NCBI RefSeq assembly: GCF_001547995.1
Contig: NZ_AP014690.1
Coordinates: 1,919,001 to 1,983,000 of the forward strand
Direction: 5' to 3'
Length of the DNA stretch: 64,000 bases
From: Asaia bogorensis NBRC 16594
Lineage (GTDB): Bacteria; Pseudomonadota; Alphaproteobacteria; Acetobacterales; Acetobacteraceae
Shown here one piece after another: positions 45,049-55,236 of this stretch. How positions within the stretch are numbered: position 1 is the first letter of the stretch; each line of letters opens with the position of its first letter. The notes beneath the pieces are model-generated. The model was not told the DNA's origin, searched no databases, and worked only from the letters and a program-made list of their open reading frames with translations. The translations under genes and the position numbers were made by a program.

Positions 45049-45161
45049 TTATGAATCTTCCTCATCGGTGCATCAAGTTCGAGTCAGTAAACCACCGGGG
45101 TGCACACCTGTTCCATATCCCCGTGATCAATCGGGTTACTTTCAAGGACAGGATTTTCATC

Positions 45162-45944
45162 ATGACCCATCGCCCACTCGCCTTCGTTACCGGTGCTTCC
45201 TCGGGTATTGGCCTCGAACTCGCTCTCGAATTTGCGCGGAACGGGTATGACGTTGCCATTTCCGGCTCAAGCGACCAGATCTTCGAGGCAGCCACAAGCA
45301 TTGAGGCCCTGGGCGCCTCTGCGTATCCCCACCGCGCGGATGCAGCGTTGGCTGAGGGCGTGGATAGTTTCTGGCAGTTCATCGTCGCCCTAGGGCGGCC
45401 TGTCGACGCCGCGGCCCTCAATGTCGGGATTGGTCTGGGGGGTGCTTTCATCGACACCGCCCTGCAAGACGATCTGCGAGTGATCGCCATCAACATCAGC
45501 GGCACCGTGCGCATGGCAAAGCATGTGGCACGCCATATGGCTACGCAGGGCCGTGGCCGCATCCTGATCACCTCGTCGGTTTCAGCGACCCTGCCCACGC
45601 CTTTCGAGACCGTCTACGGGCCCTCGAAAGCTTTTGGCTTCATGTTCGCAGAATCCCTGCGTGAGGAACTGAAGGAAAAGGGCGTGAGCGTGACGGCCCT
45701 GCTGCCCGGCGCCACCGATAGTCGTTTTCACAAGAATGCCGGTATGGCCAGCAGCGCCATTGATCAGGGTCACAAGAATGACAAGACCCTAGTAGCCCGG
45801 CAGGGTTATGAGGCTCTCATGAATGGCCTGGACCATGTGGTAGGCGGCGATGAAGAGACAAAGCGGGCGGTAGAGGAAAACCGCGTGACCCCAGAGCCCG
45901 TCAAGGCAGCGCGCCACGCCCGACTGACGCGCCTGCATTCCTGA
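45162..45944 (+). CDS. Short-chain dehydrogenase/reductase (SDR)
   Basis: A 260-aa classical-type SDR. The cofactor loop TGASSGIGLELA, the catalytic Ser in TSSVSAT and the YxxxK motif in VYGPSKAF are present. The segment NVGIG replaces the usual NNAG, which is less common. The ATG at 45162 has an AAGGACAGGA site. It diverges from a LysR gene and is convergent with another SDR gene. Substrate unknown. Confidence 0.9.
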   Translation: MTHRPLAFVTGASSGIGLELALEFARNGYDVAISGSSDQIFEAATSIEALGASAYPHRADAALAEGVDSFWQFIVALGRPVDAAALNVGIGLGGAFIDTALQDDLRVIAINISGTVRMAKHVARHMATQGRGRILITSSVSATLPTPFETVYGPSKAFGFMFAESLREELKEKGVSVTALLPGATDSRFHKNAGMASSAIDQGHKNDKTLVARQGYEALMNGLDHVVGGDEETKRAVEENRVTPEPVKAARHARLTRLHS

Positions 45945-46011
45945 GCACCCAGGAGGGCTCATGCGCCTCCCCCGAGATCATAAACCCCGGTGGAGGCTGA
46001 GCCATGACTTC

Positions 46012-46773
46012 TTAGAGCGACTGGCCGCCTGACACCTCGATGCGCTGCGCGTTGACCCAGCGGTTATCGTCCGAGAGAAGCGAGGCGATCATCGGGCCGA
46101 TATCATCAGGTTGGCCGACACGCCCCAGCGCTGTGTTCTGTGCGATATGACGGGCAATCTCGGGATTGTCGCGCACGGCGCCACCGGAGAAATCGGTCTG
46201 TATGGCGCCGGGTGCCACGACATTGACCGTAATGCCTCGCGGGCCGAGTTCCTTCGCCATATAGCGCGTCATGGTCTCGACCGCGCTCTTCATCGAGGCA
46301 TAGACGATCCGACCCGGAAAGGTGAAACGTGTCAGGCCGCTGCTGATATTCAGAATACGTCCGCCATCCGCGAGCAAAGGCAAGAGCGCCTGCGTCAGGA
46401 AGAATGGGCCCTTGAGATGTTCGCCATACATGCGATCGAACTCGGCCTGGGTGGTATCTGCCAGGCCGCCATTATGGGCACTGCCGGCGTTATTGATCAG
46501 ATAGTTGAAATGGGACAGGCCCCATTGGCCCAGAATGTCCTTCACCTGCCCGGCGAAGACGCTGAAACTGTCGCTGCTGCCCATATCGAGTTTGAGCGTG
46601 GCAGCCTTTACACCGGATTGCTCTGCCAGAGCGACAACGGCCTCCGCCGCCTCCCGATTACCCTGATAGGTCAGGATGACGCCAATGCCTCTCTGGGCAA
46701 GAGCCTCGACGGTGGCTCGGCCCAGGCCACGGCTACCGCCCGTTACAAGCGCGATGCGATGAATGGAAGTCAT
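46012..46773 (-). CDS. Short-chain dehydrogenase/reductase (SDR, FabG-like)
   Basis: A 253-aa classical SDR. TGGSRGLGRATVEALA binds NAD(P), LINNAG supports the core, and ISSG with YASMKSA supplies Ser, Tyr and Lys. The C-terminal GAIQTDFSGG is typical of the 3-oxoacyl-ACP reductase-like subgroup. The ATG at 46773 has a GAGAGGA site. It diverges from a LysR gene. Confidence 0.92.
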   Translation of the reverse strand: MTSIHRIALVTGGSRGLGRATVEALAQRGIGVILTYQGNREAAEAVVALAEQSGVKAATLKLDMGSSDSFSVFAGQVKDILGQWGLSHFNYLINNAGSAHNGGLADTTQAEFDRMYGEHLKGPFFLTQALLPLLADGGRILNISSGLTRFTFPGRIVYASMKSAVETMTRYMAKELGPRGITVNVVAPGAIQTDFSGGAVRDNPEIARHIAQNTALGRVGQPDDIGPMIASLLSDDNRWVNAQRIEVSGGQSL

Positions 46774-46849
46774 GGTGATATCCTCTCGTTTCGATACGCA
46801 GAGGAGACCATGCGCGCTGGCTTGCGATAAGCCGCGCATTCCTGTCATC

Positions 46850-46872
46850 ATTATTCACCAGAACAGAACAAT
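46850..46872. promoter_or_regulatory. LysR-type dyad between SDR and LysR genes
   Basis: ATTATTC (46850-46856) and GAACAAT (46866-46872) are inverted at 6 of 7 positions with a 9-bp spacer and contain T-N11-A. The site is 16 nt before the LysR start, as expected for an autoregulatory site. Confidence 0.45.
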
Positions 46873-46887
46873 TGGCAGGATGGGCTT

Positions 46888-47802
46888 ATGGACAGACTGG
46901 CCAGTATCGAGCTTTTCCTGCGCGTCATCGAGCGCGGCAGCTTCAGCGCAGCGGCCTCTTCCTGCGGTGTATCACGACCCGCTGCGAGTGCTGCCATCCA
47001 GGCGCTGGAACGGCGTCTTGGCACAAGGCTGTTGCATCGCTCCACACGCCACGTACAGCCCACGGAGGAAGGCAAACTCTACTATGCCCATTGCCGCTCG
47101 ATCGTCGCTTCACTCGAGGAAGCCGACCGGTCCATCGGCTCAGCGCTGAGCGGCGTGATCCGTCTCGATACGGTCGGGCATCTTGCACGCACCATTATCC
47201 TGCCCGCTTTGCCCGATTTCCTGTCCCGTCATCCGGGACTTACCGTGCATCTGGGCGAAGGCGAGAGGCTCGTCGATCTTTTGCGTGAAGGCGTGGATTG
47301 TGTGGTACGCGGCGGCCCCCTGCCCGATAGCGACATGATGGCCCGCCCGCTGTGCCTGCTTCCGGAAATCACGGTGGCCAGCCCGGAATATCTTGCCCGT
47401 CATGGCACGCCCCGTGACCCGGACGATCTGGACGGGCATTGCATGATCGGCTTTGCCTCGTCCCGCACAAAGCAGATCCTGCCGCTGGAATTCAGCCTAG
47501 GCGGCCAGCTTGTCGAACGTATACTGCCGGCACGGCTTCTCGTTTCCGGCGCGGAATCCTCAGCGACAGCAGCGTGCCTTGGACTTGGTCTGGCTCAGGC
47601 GCCGCGTTATCGCTTCGAGGCTGAATTGGCACGTGGCGCGCTGGTCGAGGTGCTTTCTGCATTTCCTCCGGCCCCGACGCCCCTGACGCTTCTCTACCCC
47701 AGCAACAGGCAGCTCCCACCGCGCGTACGCGTTTTCATGGACTGGCTGATCGACATCTTTTCTATGTTCGACAGAAACAATCGCAAACAGGCAGGAAAAT
47801 GA
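46888..47802 (+). CDS. LysR-type transcriptional regulator
   Basis: A 304-aa regulator. The HTH is near residues 3-62 (IELFLRVIERGSFSAAASSCGVSRPAASAAIQALERRLGTRLLHRSTRH), with the effector domain following (LREGVDCVVRGGPLPDSDMMARPL). It belongs to the same broad CrgA/DmlR-like subgroup as the LysR at 44.1-45.0 kb. It probably controls the divergent SDR gene. Confidence 0.94.
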   Translation: MDRLASIELFLRVIERGSFSAAASSCGVSRPAASAAIQALERRLGTRLLHRSTRHVQPTEEGKLYYAHCRSIVASLEEADRSIGSALSGVIRLDTVGHLARTIILPALPDFLSRHPGLTVHLGEGERLVDLLREGVDCVVRGGPLPDSDMMARPLCLLPEITVASPEYLARHGTPRDPDDLDGHCMIGFASSRTKQILPLEFSLGGQLVERILPARLLVSGAESSATAACLGLGLAQAPRYRFEAELARGALVEVLSAFPPAPTPLTLLYPSNRQLPPRVRVFMDWLIDIFSMFDRNNRKQAGK

Positions 47803-47853
47803 AACGCCCGTTTTCCGGCCTCACGTTTTGAACGGAGGGGTTAGGGTCATCTC

Positions 47854-48918
47854 ATGCTGTTCGATCTTCCCTCCCATGACACGCTCTATCAGGCGCTTCT
47901 TGCGCGCGATGCCCGATATGACGGACGGGTTTTCGTGTGTGTTGGAACGACGGGAATATTCTGCCGTCTGACATGCCCGGCTCGCAAACCCCTTGCCACC
48001 AACTGCACCTTTCGCGACAGCGTGCGCAGCTGCATCGAGGCCGGGTTCCGCCCCTGCAAGCGCTGTCATCCGCTCCAAGGCGGCGCCGCTCATGACCCCC
48101 TCATTGCCGGGCTGCTCGACAGGCTCGATGCCAATCCGGGACGGCGCTGGAACGAGCAGGATCTCATGGCCCTCGGGCTGGACCCCTCAACTGTCAGGCG
48201 CAGCTTCAAGCGGCACTTTGACATGACCTTTCTGGATATGGCCCGGCAACGTCGCCTGCGCGACGGCTTCCTGACCCTCTCACAGGGAGAGCCAGTCATA
48301 GCGGCTCAGCTCGATTCAGGATTTGAGTCGGCTAGTGCTTTTCGCGACGCCTTTTCCAGACTGATCGGTTGTGCGCCCGGCACGCTGCAACAGGGCGGCC
48401 TGCTACAGGCGAGCTGGATCGCAACGCCGCTGGGCGACATGCTGGCGGTATGCTCGACGCGTCACCTGCACCTTCTCGAATTCATTGATCGCAAGGCCCT
48501 CCCGCGCGAGCTCAAAGCCCTGCAAGCGGCGCTCAAATCACCTCTCGGCCTCGGCAGAACCCAGGTGACAGAGCAGGCACACGCGGAACTCGACGCCTAT
48601 TTCGCGGGCGTATCAGCCCGTTTCAAGACACCCCTCGCCCCCCAGGGATCGGAGTTCACGCGGCTCGTTCATCGCGCCCTTCAGGACATCCCACCTAGCG
48701 AAACACGAAGCTATAGTGCCCTTGCCCGTACCATCGGCCACCCAGGCGCAGTCCGAGCCGTGGCACGCGCGAATGGCGCCAATTGCATCGCGCTCATGAT
48801 CCCGTGCCATCGGGTGATCGGCGCAGATGGCACCCTGACAGGCTATGGCGGCGGATTATGGCGCAAGCAGCGCCTGATCGAGATCGAGCGCTCATTCGGC
48901 GGCCAGATCACGGCATAG
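47854..48918 (+). CDS. ada: Ada: bifunctional regulator / methylated-DNA cysteine methyltransferase
   Basis: At 354 aa it equals the length of E. coli Ada. The N-terminal domain has the zinc Cys set Cys37, Cys41, Cys68, Cys71 (GIFCRLTC; FRPCKRC), which repairs methylphosphotriesters. The middle AraC-type HTH lies at about residues 90-175. The C-terminal MGMT domain has the active-site motif IPCHRVIG with Cys318, which accepts alkyl groups from O6-alkylguanine. No alkB or alkA is next to it in this window, so it may act on distant genes. Confidence 0.96.
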   Translation: MLFDLPSHDTLYQALLARDARYDGRVFVCVGTTGIFCRLTCPARKPLATNCTFRDSVRSCIEAGFRPCKRCHPLQGGAAHDPLIAGLLDRLDANPGRRWNEQDLMALGLDPSTVRRSFKRHFDMTFLDMARQRRLRDGFLTLSQGEPVIAAQLDSGFESASAFRDAFSRLIGCAPGTLQQGGLLQASWIATPLGDMLAVCSTRHLHLLEFIDRKALPRELKALQAALKSPLGLGRTQVTEQAHAELDAYFAGVSARFKTPLAPQGSEFTRLVHRALQDIPPSETRSYSALARTIGHPGAVRAVARANGANCIALMIPCHRVIGADGTLTGYGGGLWRKQRLIEIERSFGGQITA

Positions 48919-49293
48919 GTTCCGACATCTCATTTTCCTGCCGGTGAAGTCTGCTGCCCCAGCCGAAATACCGGCATCATGGCAGTGCGGCGAACACAAG
49001 AAATCCATGACAGGCGTGTTATCTCCGCGCTCGACTGACCCGATCAGCAGCGAGGCTGACAAGATGAGGCTGGCGCGGCTTTCAAGAAAAGACCTGCACA
49101 CAAAGCACACCGGGGTCACATAAGCGTAGCCGACTGGCAACCGCGATACAGTGACGGGCGATGTGCACTGGACGTGCCCCGCCGCTCCGACCTTTCGTTA
49201 CGATAGTGTTACTTGATGCGACACAGCGTGGCTGTAACAGTAACGTCGCTCTCGCAATGACGGGACGAATACTGCACAGGGATCCGCAGCAAT
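48919..49293. other. Intergenic region between ada and the SPFH gene
   Basis: About 375 bp. The main structure is at 49196-49245, where CGTTAC and GTTAC (49196-49201, 49208-49212) are inverted as GTAAC and GTAACG (49234-49238, 49240-49245). No gene is supported. Confidence 0.5.
49196..49245. promoter_or_regulatory. Paired GTTAC / GTAAC inverted elements
   Basis: Two GTTAC elements face two GTAAC elements across a 21-bp centre, about 50-100 nt before the SPFH gene. It could be an operator or a leader hairpin. Confidence 0.35.
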
Positions 49294-50196
49294 ATGTCTT
49301 TTCCTCAGCCGCCATCCAGACTGCCCGTTCAGCTGCCTTCAGGAATGATCAAGCTTGGCGTCGTCGCACTGGGGGCGGTCGCGATTATTGCTGTCCTCAA
49401 CCCATTCTACCAGATCGCCTCAGGCTATTGCGGCATCCTGACCAATTTCGGTTCAGTCCAGCCCAACGCTCTCGAGCCCGGGCTGCATATCGCCATACCG
49501 GTCTATCAGAAGATCATCTCAGTCTCGACCCAGCCGCAGACCATTACCTCGCATGAGCAGGCTGCCACGCACGACCTTCAGGACGTGCGCACATCTGTCT
49601 CGGTAACGTTCCACATCGCACAGGCTGATGCCCCGGGTTTTTATCGTGATTTCCGCACGCTGGACATGCTCGCGCGCCGTATCATCGAACCCACGGTTTC
49701 GAACGATGTGAAGGCCATTACGGCCAATTACAACGCCGAGGAACTCATCACGAAGCGTGATCTGGTTGACGGGCAGATCAAGGATCTGATCATCCGGTCG
49801 CTTCAGCCCTACCACCTGACCATTCATTCGGTGAACACAGCGAATTTTGCGTTCTCAACAGCCTATGCACAGGCCATCGAGGCCAAGCAGGTGGCCCAGC
49901 AACAGGCGCTTCAGGCCCAGTACACGTTGCAACAAACACAGATTTCGGCGCAGGCGCAGGTCGTACAGGCCAAGGCGCAAGCCGACGCCGCCATCGCCAC
50001 AGCGCAGGGACAGGCGCAGGCACTATTGGTGACCTCGCAGGCGCAGGCAAAAGCCAATAGCTTGGTCTCGCAATCCCTGACGCCGGCGCTGTTGCAGCAG
50101 AAGGCGCTTGATCGCTGGTCGGGCACCATGCCGACCTATCTGAGCGCAGGCGCTCCCCTGCCGTTTATCGGCACCATGGATGCGGTTCAGAAGTAA
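49294..50196 (+). CDS. SPFH/band 7 (prohibitin/HflC-like) membrane protein
   Basis: A 300-aa protein. A single N-terminal transmembrane helix (about residues 20-38) is followed by the SPFH domain (GILTNFGSVQPNALEPGLHIAIPVYQKI; HDLQDVRTSVSVTFHI) and a long Gln/Ala-rich coiled coil (about residues 185-260). The layout is that of prohibitin-like proteins which form ring scaffolds that modulate FtsH-type proteases. No partner gene (hflK, NfeD) is adjacent. Confidence 0.88.
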   Translation: MSFPQPPSRLPVQLPSGMIKLGVVALGAVAIIAVLNPFYQIASGYCGILTNFGSVQPNALEPGLHIAIPVYQKIISVSTQPQTITSHEQAATHDLQDVRTSVSVTFHIAQADAPGFYRDFRTLDMLARRIIEPTVSNDVKAITANYNAEELITKRDLVDGQIKDLIIRSLQPYHLTIHSVNTANFAFSTAYAQAIEAKQVAQQQALQAQYTLQQTQISAQAQVVQAKAQADAAIATAQGQAQALLVTSQAQAKANSLVSQSLTPALLQQKALDRWSGTMPTYLSAGAPLPFIGTMDAVQK

Positions 50197-50546
50197 GGAG
50201 ACGACACCTCGTTGACGACGGGTCTTTCTTTCGGAAAAGGCCCTTCATCACGCCGGCGCACATTTAGCCTGCCCTCCCAGCTGGAATACAGATCGGATAG
50301 GCCATCGATCGAGGATCACTTCCTTTCTGCCTGACTTGATGCGATCTCTGCCTCTGCGACCATCGAGGGGACCAACACTACAAATCTGACTGGTCATGTC
50401 CAAAGCTGCGATCCCGACCCGTTTACCTGTCCCCCTAAGGTGACGAAGCCTACAGGCAGTGATCTCACCAATACGCCGCCCATGAAAAAACCGCCCTGTC
50501 TTACGACAGGGCGGTTCTTTCGTAACCTCGATGGAAAGGCGCTGGA
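50197..50546. other. Intergenic region between SPFH gene and groEL
   Basis: About 350 bp between convergent genes. It holds the groEL terminator (50485-50516); the rest has no convincing ORF or repeat. Confidence 0.6.
50485..50516 (-). terminator. Rho-independent terminator of groESL
   Basis: A 12-bp perfect stem AACCGCCCTGTC/GACAGGGCGGTT with a 4-nt loop; the minus strand continues into U residues about 30 nt after the groEL stop. Confidence 0.93.
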
Positions 50547-52211
<1,665 letters not shown>

Positions 52212-52240
52212 TCAGTGTGCGAAAATGGGGAGGCTGGAAA

Positions 52241-52531
52241 TCAGCCGATCACACCCATGATGTCGCTTTCCTTCATGATCAGCAGCTCTTCGCCGTTGAT
52301 CTTCACCTCGGTGCCGGACCACTTGCCGAACAGCACGCGATCGCCAGCCTTGACGTCCAGTGCTACCAGCTGACCCTGCTCATTGCGGGCACCCGGACCA
52401 ACGGAGACGATTTCGCCTTCCATGGGCTTTTCCTTGGCGGTGTCCGGAATGATGATGCCACCGGCCGTCTTCTGCTCGCCCTCAAGGCGGCGAACGACGA
52501 CACGGTCATGCAAAGGCCGAAAATTTGTCAT
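52241..52531 (-). CDS. groES: Co-chaperonin GroES (Hsp10)
   Basis: A 96-aa lid protein for GroEL. It starts [14 protein letters not shown]; the mobile loop with [13 protein letters not shown] is conserved and the C-terminal half contains [21 protein letters not shown]. It is the first gene of groESL. Confidence 0.98.
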   Translation of the reverse strand: MTNFRPLHDRVVVRRLEGEQKTAGGIIIPDTAKEKPMEGEIVSVGPGARNEQGQLVALDVKAGDRVLFGKWSGTEVKINGEELLIMKESDIMGVIG

Positions 52532-52617
52532 AATGGATCGCTCCACTCTATCTCTAAGGCGGCGCCCTTGCTCAAAAGCAACGCCGCCGGTTTGCGCGCC
52601 CGCTAAGCCGCAGCGCG

Positions 52618-52644
52618 TTAGCACTCCCGTAGCGAGAGTGCCAA
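52618..52644. promoter_or_regulatory. CIRCE element (HrcA operator) upstream of groES
   Basis: TTAGCACTC-N9-GAGTGCCAA matches the CIRCE consensus TTAGCACTC-N9-GAGTGCTAA at 17 of 18 positions. It lies 87-113 nt before the groES start, in the start region of the mRNA. It indicates heat-shock control by HrcA. Confidence 0.95.
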
Positions 52645-52645
52645 A

Positions 52646-52674
52646 CAGGTAAGAGAGCCCCCGCCCAGCGTCAA
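52646..52674 (-). promoter_or_regulatory. Probable groESL promoter
   Basis: On the minus strand TTGACG (52674-52669) and TACCTG (52651-52646) are separated by 17 bp, just upstream of CIRCE. The -10 match is modest. Confidence 0.5.
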
Positions 52675-52758
52675 GACCCCCGCCATATCTGCCATCCGAA
52701 TTTCATCAAAAAATCAATAAGCCGGCGCCCGCTCATTTCCCGGCCGGGAGACGTTCGA

Positions 52759-52962
52759 TCAGTTGCCCTCATCAGGTAAATGCGGCGTCTCCTCAATCCG
52801 GGCACCATCGACCTCGCGCTTCAGACGGTTCTTTTCCTGCGTTGTTCTGGCGCGCTCGCCCTTGCTCTGCCCGAAGAGATGCCGGTTTTCATCAGCCTGC
52901 CGAGCATCCTTCTCACGCGCCAGACGTTTGCGTACCCGACGCAGGTTGACGATCTCTGCCAT
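52759..52962 (-). CDS. DUF4169 family protein
   Basis: A 67-aa highly charged, helical protein. MAEIVNLRRVRKRLAREKDARQADENR-type N-terminus (residues 1-27), then GQSKGERARTTQEKNR, match DUF4169, a small alphaproteobacterial family. The ATG at 52962 has an AGGAG site and matches the family start. Function unknown. It diverges from the hydrolase gene (50 bp). Confidence 0.75.
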   Translation of the reverse strand: MAEIVNLRRVRKRLAREKDARQADENRHLFGQSKGERARTTQEKNRLKREVDGARIEETPHLPDEGN

Positions 52963-53012
52963 GTTATCGTTGCTCCTGATTAAGATGAACAAGCAAGAAG
53001 GAGGGCCGTTCC

Positions 53013-53687
53013 ATGGGACGCCTGATATCCCTGACCGCCTCGGACACGCATCATTTTTCTGCCTATGAAGCAGGCGACGCCAAGGCGCGTCGCGCTCTCG
53101 TGGTGGTTCAGGAAATCTTCGGCCTTACCGATCACATCCGTGCCGTGTGCGATGAACTCGCAGAACGTCATGGCTATCACGTGATCGCCCCTGCCCTGTT
53201 TGATCGTGCCGAGCGCGATGTGGTTCTCCCCTACGATTCCGAAGGCATGACCGAGGGCCTCGCCTTGCGCGAGAAAATCAGCCCTGATGCATTGCAGGCC
53301 GATATCACCGCAGCTTGCCATGCCCTGAATCATCACGGTCACTCGAAGGTCGGCATACTGGGCTTCTGCTGGGGCGGTCTCGTAGCATGGGAGGCCGCGA
53401 CCCGTACGCGCAACTTTGCCGCTGCCTGCGCCTGGTATGGCGGCGGAATTGCAGCGCTCAGCCATGAGAAGCCCCATTGCCCGGTGCAACTGCATTTCGG
53501 CGGTGAGGACGACCACATTCCCCACACCGATATCAACACCATTCGCGAAAACAGGCCCGAGGTCGAGATCTTCGTCTATGACGACGCTGGCCACGGCTTT
53601 GGCTGCAATGATCGTCCGAGCTTCAACAAGCCGGCCCGGGACCTCGCTCATGAGCGCAGCATGGCGTTCTTCGAAGCCCATCTCTGA
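53013..53687 (+). CDS. Dienelactone hydrolase family protein
   Basis: A 224-aa alpha/beta-hydrolase. The nucleophile is the Cys in GFCWGG (about residue 118), with Asp in FGGEDDHIP and His in DAGHGFG, as in carboxymethylenebutenolidase. VVVQEIFGL (oxyanion-side Glu) and the C-terminal NKPARDLAHERSMAFFEAHL region agree. The natural substrate is probably a lactone or ester, but no aromatic pathway is nearby. Confidence 0.92.
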   Translation: MGRLISLTASDTHHFSAYEAGDAKARRALVVVQEIFGLTDHIRAVCDELAERHGYHVIAPALFDRAERDVVLPYDSEGMTEGLALREKISPDALQADITAACHALNHHGHSKVGILGFCWGGLVAWEAATRTRNFAAACAWYGGGIAALSHEKPHCPVQLHFGGEDDHIPHTDINTIRENRPEVEIFVYDDAGHGFGCNDRPSFNKPARDLAHERSMAFFEAHL

Positions 53688-53717
53688 TACCTTACACTCT
53701 CAGTCAGGAAATCCATC

Positions 53718-54038
53718 ATGCCCGCAGACAGCACCAATCCGCTCGTTGACAGTCCCGAGCGCGATGCCCGCATTGCCGCCAAGGCAAAGGAACTCTGGGA
53801 AGCCGATGGCAAGCCCGGATGTGGGCCTGAAGCCTACCATGAGAATGCCTCCGAAATTATCGGCATGGAGGAGCACCCGCATGCGGGAGAGATTCCCGTA
53901 AAGGATCTGCCTGACCCGCAATTTGCTGATGTTCAGGTCGAGAACGCTGAGATCCAGCAAAATCTGGGAGAGTTTCCCGAGCGTCAGACCGACCAAGGGG
54001 ACCGTGAGCATTTCCCGGAGAAGCAGGATCAGGCCTGA
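53718..54038 (+). CDS. Small acidic protein with a DUF2934-like segment
   Basis: A 106-aa acidic, hydrophilic protein. Residues 15-45 (RDARIAAKAKELWEADGKPGCGPEAYH) resemble the DUF2934 motif (a helix, then W-x-x-x-G-x-P). The rest is Glu/Asp/Pro-rich. It follows the hydrolase by 30 bp and ends at a terminator, so it may be in one operon. Function unknown. Confidence 0.7.
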   Translation: MPADSTNPLVDSPERDARIAAKAKELWEADGKPGCGPEAYHENASEIIGMEEHPHAGEIPVKDLPDPQFADVQVENAEIQQNLGEFPERQTDQGDREHFPEKQDQA

Positions 54039-54110
54039 TCACTCTGGCCTCTATGGGAATTGGGCAGATGCTTCCGGCGGTAAGACACGGAAAGTGCTTT
54101 GCACCAGAGG

Positions 54111-54141
54111 AAAAGGCTGGCCCTCACGGGTCAGCCTTTTT
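54111..54141. terminator. Bidirectional terminator
   Basis: AAAAGGCTG/CAGCCTTTT stem with a 12-nt loop and T-run, between the DUF2934-like gene and mtnP. Confidence 0.88.
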
Positions 54142-54170
54142 CGTTCCAGCCCATCGAGACAGGTCCGTTT

Positions 54171-55058
54171 TCAGCGCAGGACGCGGCCTGCAACGGCATC
54201 GAGCTTTGCCAGCATGGCAGGGTCACGTGATGCCGGAGCTGTGATGATCGCATGATCCAGCGCCCGCTCCGCACCTGAAGGACACAGGCCGCGCTTCTTG
54301 CCGAGTTCGGGAATGATAGCCTTGACCAGCGCCTTCGCCTTGGCAGCGTTCTGCGTCATGACGGCCACAACCGCATCGACCGTCACGGAGTCATGGTCGT
54401 CGTGCCAGCAATCGTAATCTGTCACCATGGCAATGCTGGCATAGCACATCTCGGCTTCACGGGCGAGTTTGGCCTCTGGCATGTTGGTCATACCAATGAC
54501 CGAGCAACCCCACTGACGGTACAGCTCGCTTTCTGCGCGGGTCGAAAATTGCGGCCCTTCCATCACGAGATAGGTTCCACCACGCACCATCGGCACGCCG
54601 ATCTTTTCGGCCTGTTCGGCAATCACATCGCCCATACGGGCCGAAACCGGATCGGCCATGCCGACATGGGCCACGCAGCCACGACCGAAAAAGGTCTTTT
54701 CACGCGCAAATGAGCGGTCGATGAACTGGTCAACCAGAACGAACTGTCCCGGAGGCAGATCCTCACGCAGCGAGCCGACAGCGGAAAGAGAGACAATATC
54801 GGTCACGCCGACGCGCTTGAGCGCATCGATATTGGCGCGGAAATTGAGTTCTGACGGCGGAATAGGATGCCCACGGCCATGGCGCGGCAGGAACACGCAG
54901 CGCACGCCATCCAGTCGGCCGAACAGCAATTCGTCGGAGGGCTCACCCCAGGGGGTTTCGACCCGACGCCATTCCTTATCTTCCAGACCGTCGATGTCAT
55001 ACAGCCCGGACCCGCCAATAAGGCCGATCACGGGTTCGATGGTCACGTTTTCAGTCAT
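54171..55058 (-). CDS. mtnP: S-methyl-5'-thioadenosine phosphorylase
   Basis: A 295-aa phosphorylase that splits methylthioadenosine to adenine and methylthioribose 1-phosphate in methionine salvage. Phosphate- and nucleoside-site motifs are IGGSGLYD, PRHGRGHPIPPSE, FLDRSF-like DQFIDRSFAREKTF and TNMPEAKLAREAEMCY, as in eukaryote-like MTAP. The ATG at 55058 gives the family N-terminus. No other mtn gene lies in the window. Confidence 0.95.
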   Translation of the reverse strand: MTENVTIEPVIGLIGGSGLYDIDGLEDKEWRRVETPWGEPSDELLFGRLDGVRCVFLPRHGRGHPIPPSELNFRANIDALKRVGVTDIVSLSAVGSLREDLPPGQFVLVDQFIDRSFAREKTFFGRGCVAHVGMADPVSARMGDVIAEQAEKIGVPMVRGGTYLVMEGPQFSTRAESELYRQWGCSVIGMTNMPEAKLAREAEMCYASIAMVTDYDCWHDDHDSVTVDAVVAVMTQNAAKAKALVKAIIPELGKKRGLCPSGAERALDHAIITAPASRDPAMLAKLDAVAGRVLR

Positions 55059-55236
55059 GCCGAACTGCCTTTGCTCTGTGTCGGTAAATGTCGCGTTCAG
55101 GAACACCAGAATGGCTGGCTTCGCAACCTGTCAGTGTTTTCATTCTGCCCTGCATGGCCCTGTTCTGACGATTCTGATATGGCTCTAGGCTCTCAGGCTG
55201 GCGCAAGACCGGCTGGAACAGAATGTGGAGCTTGCC

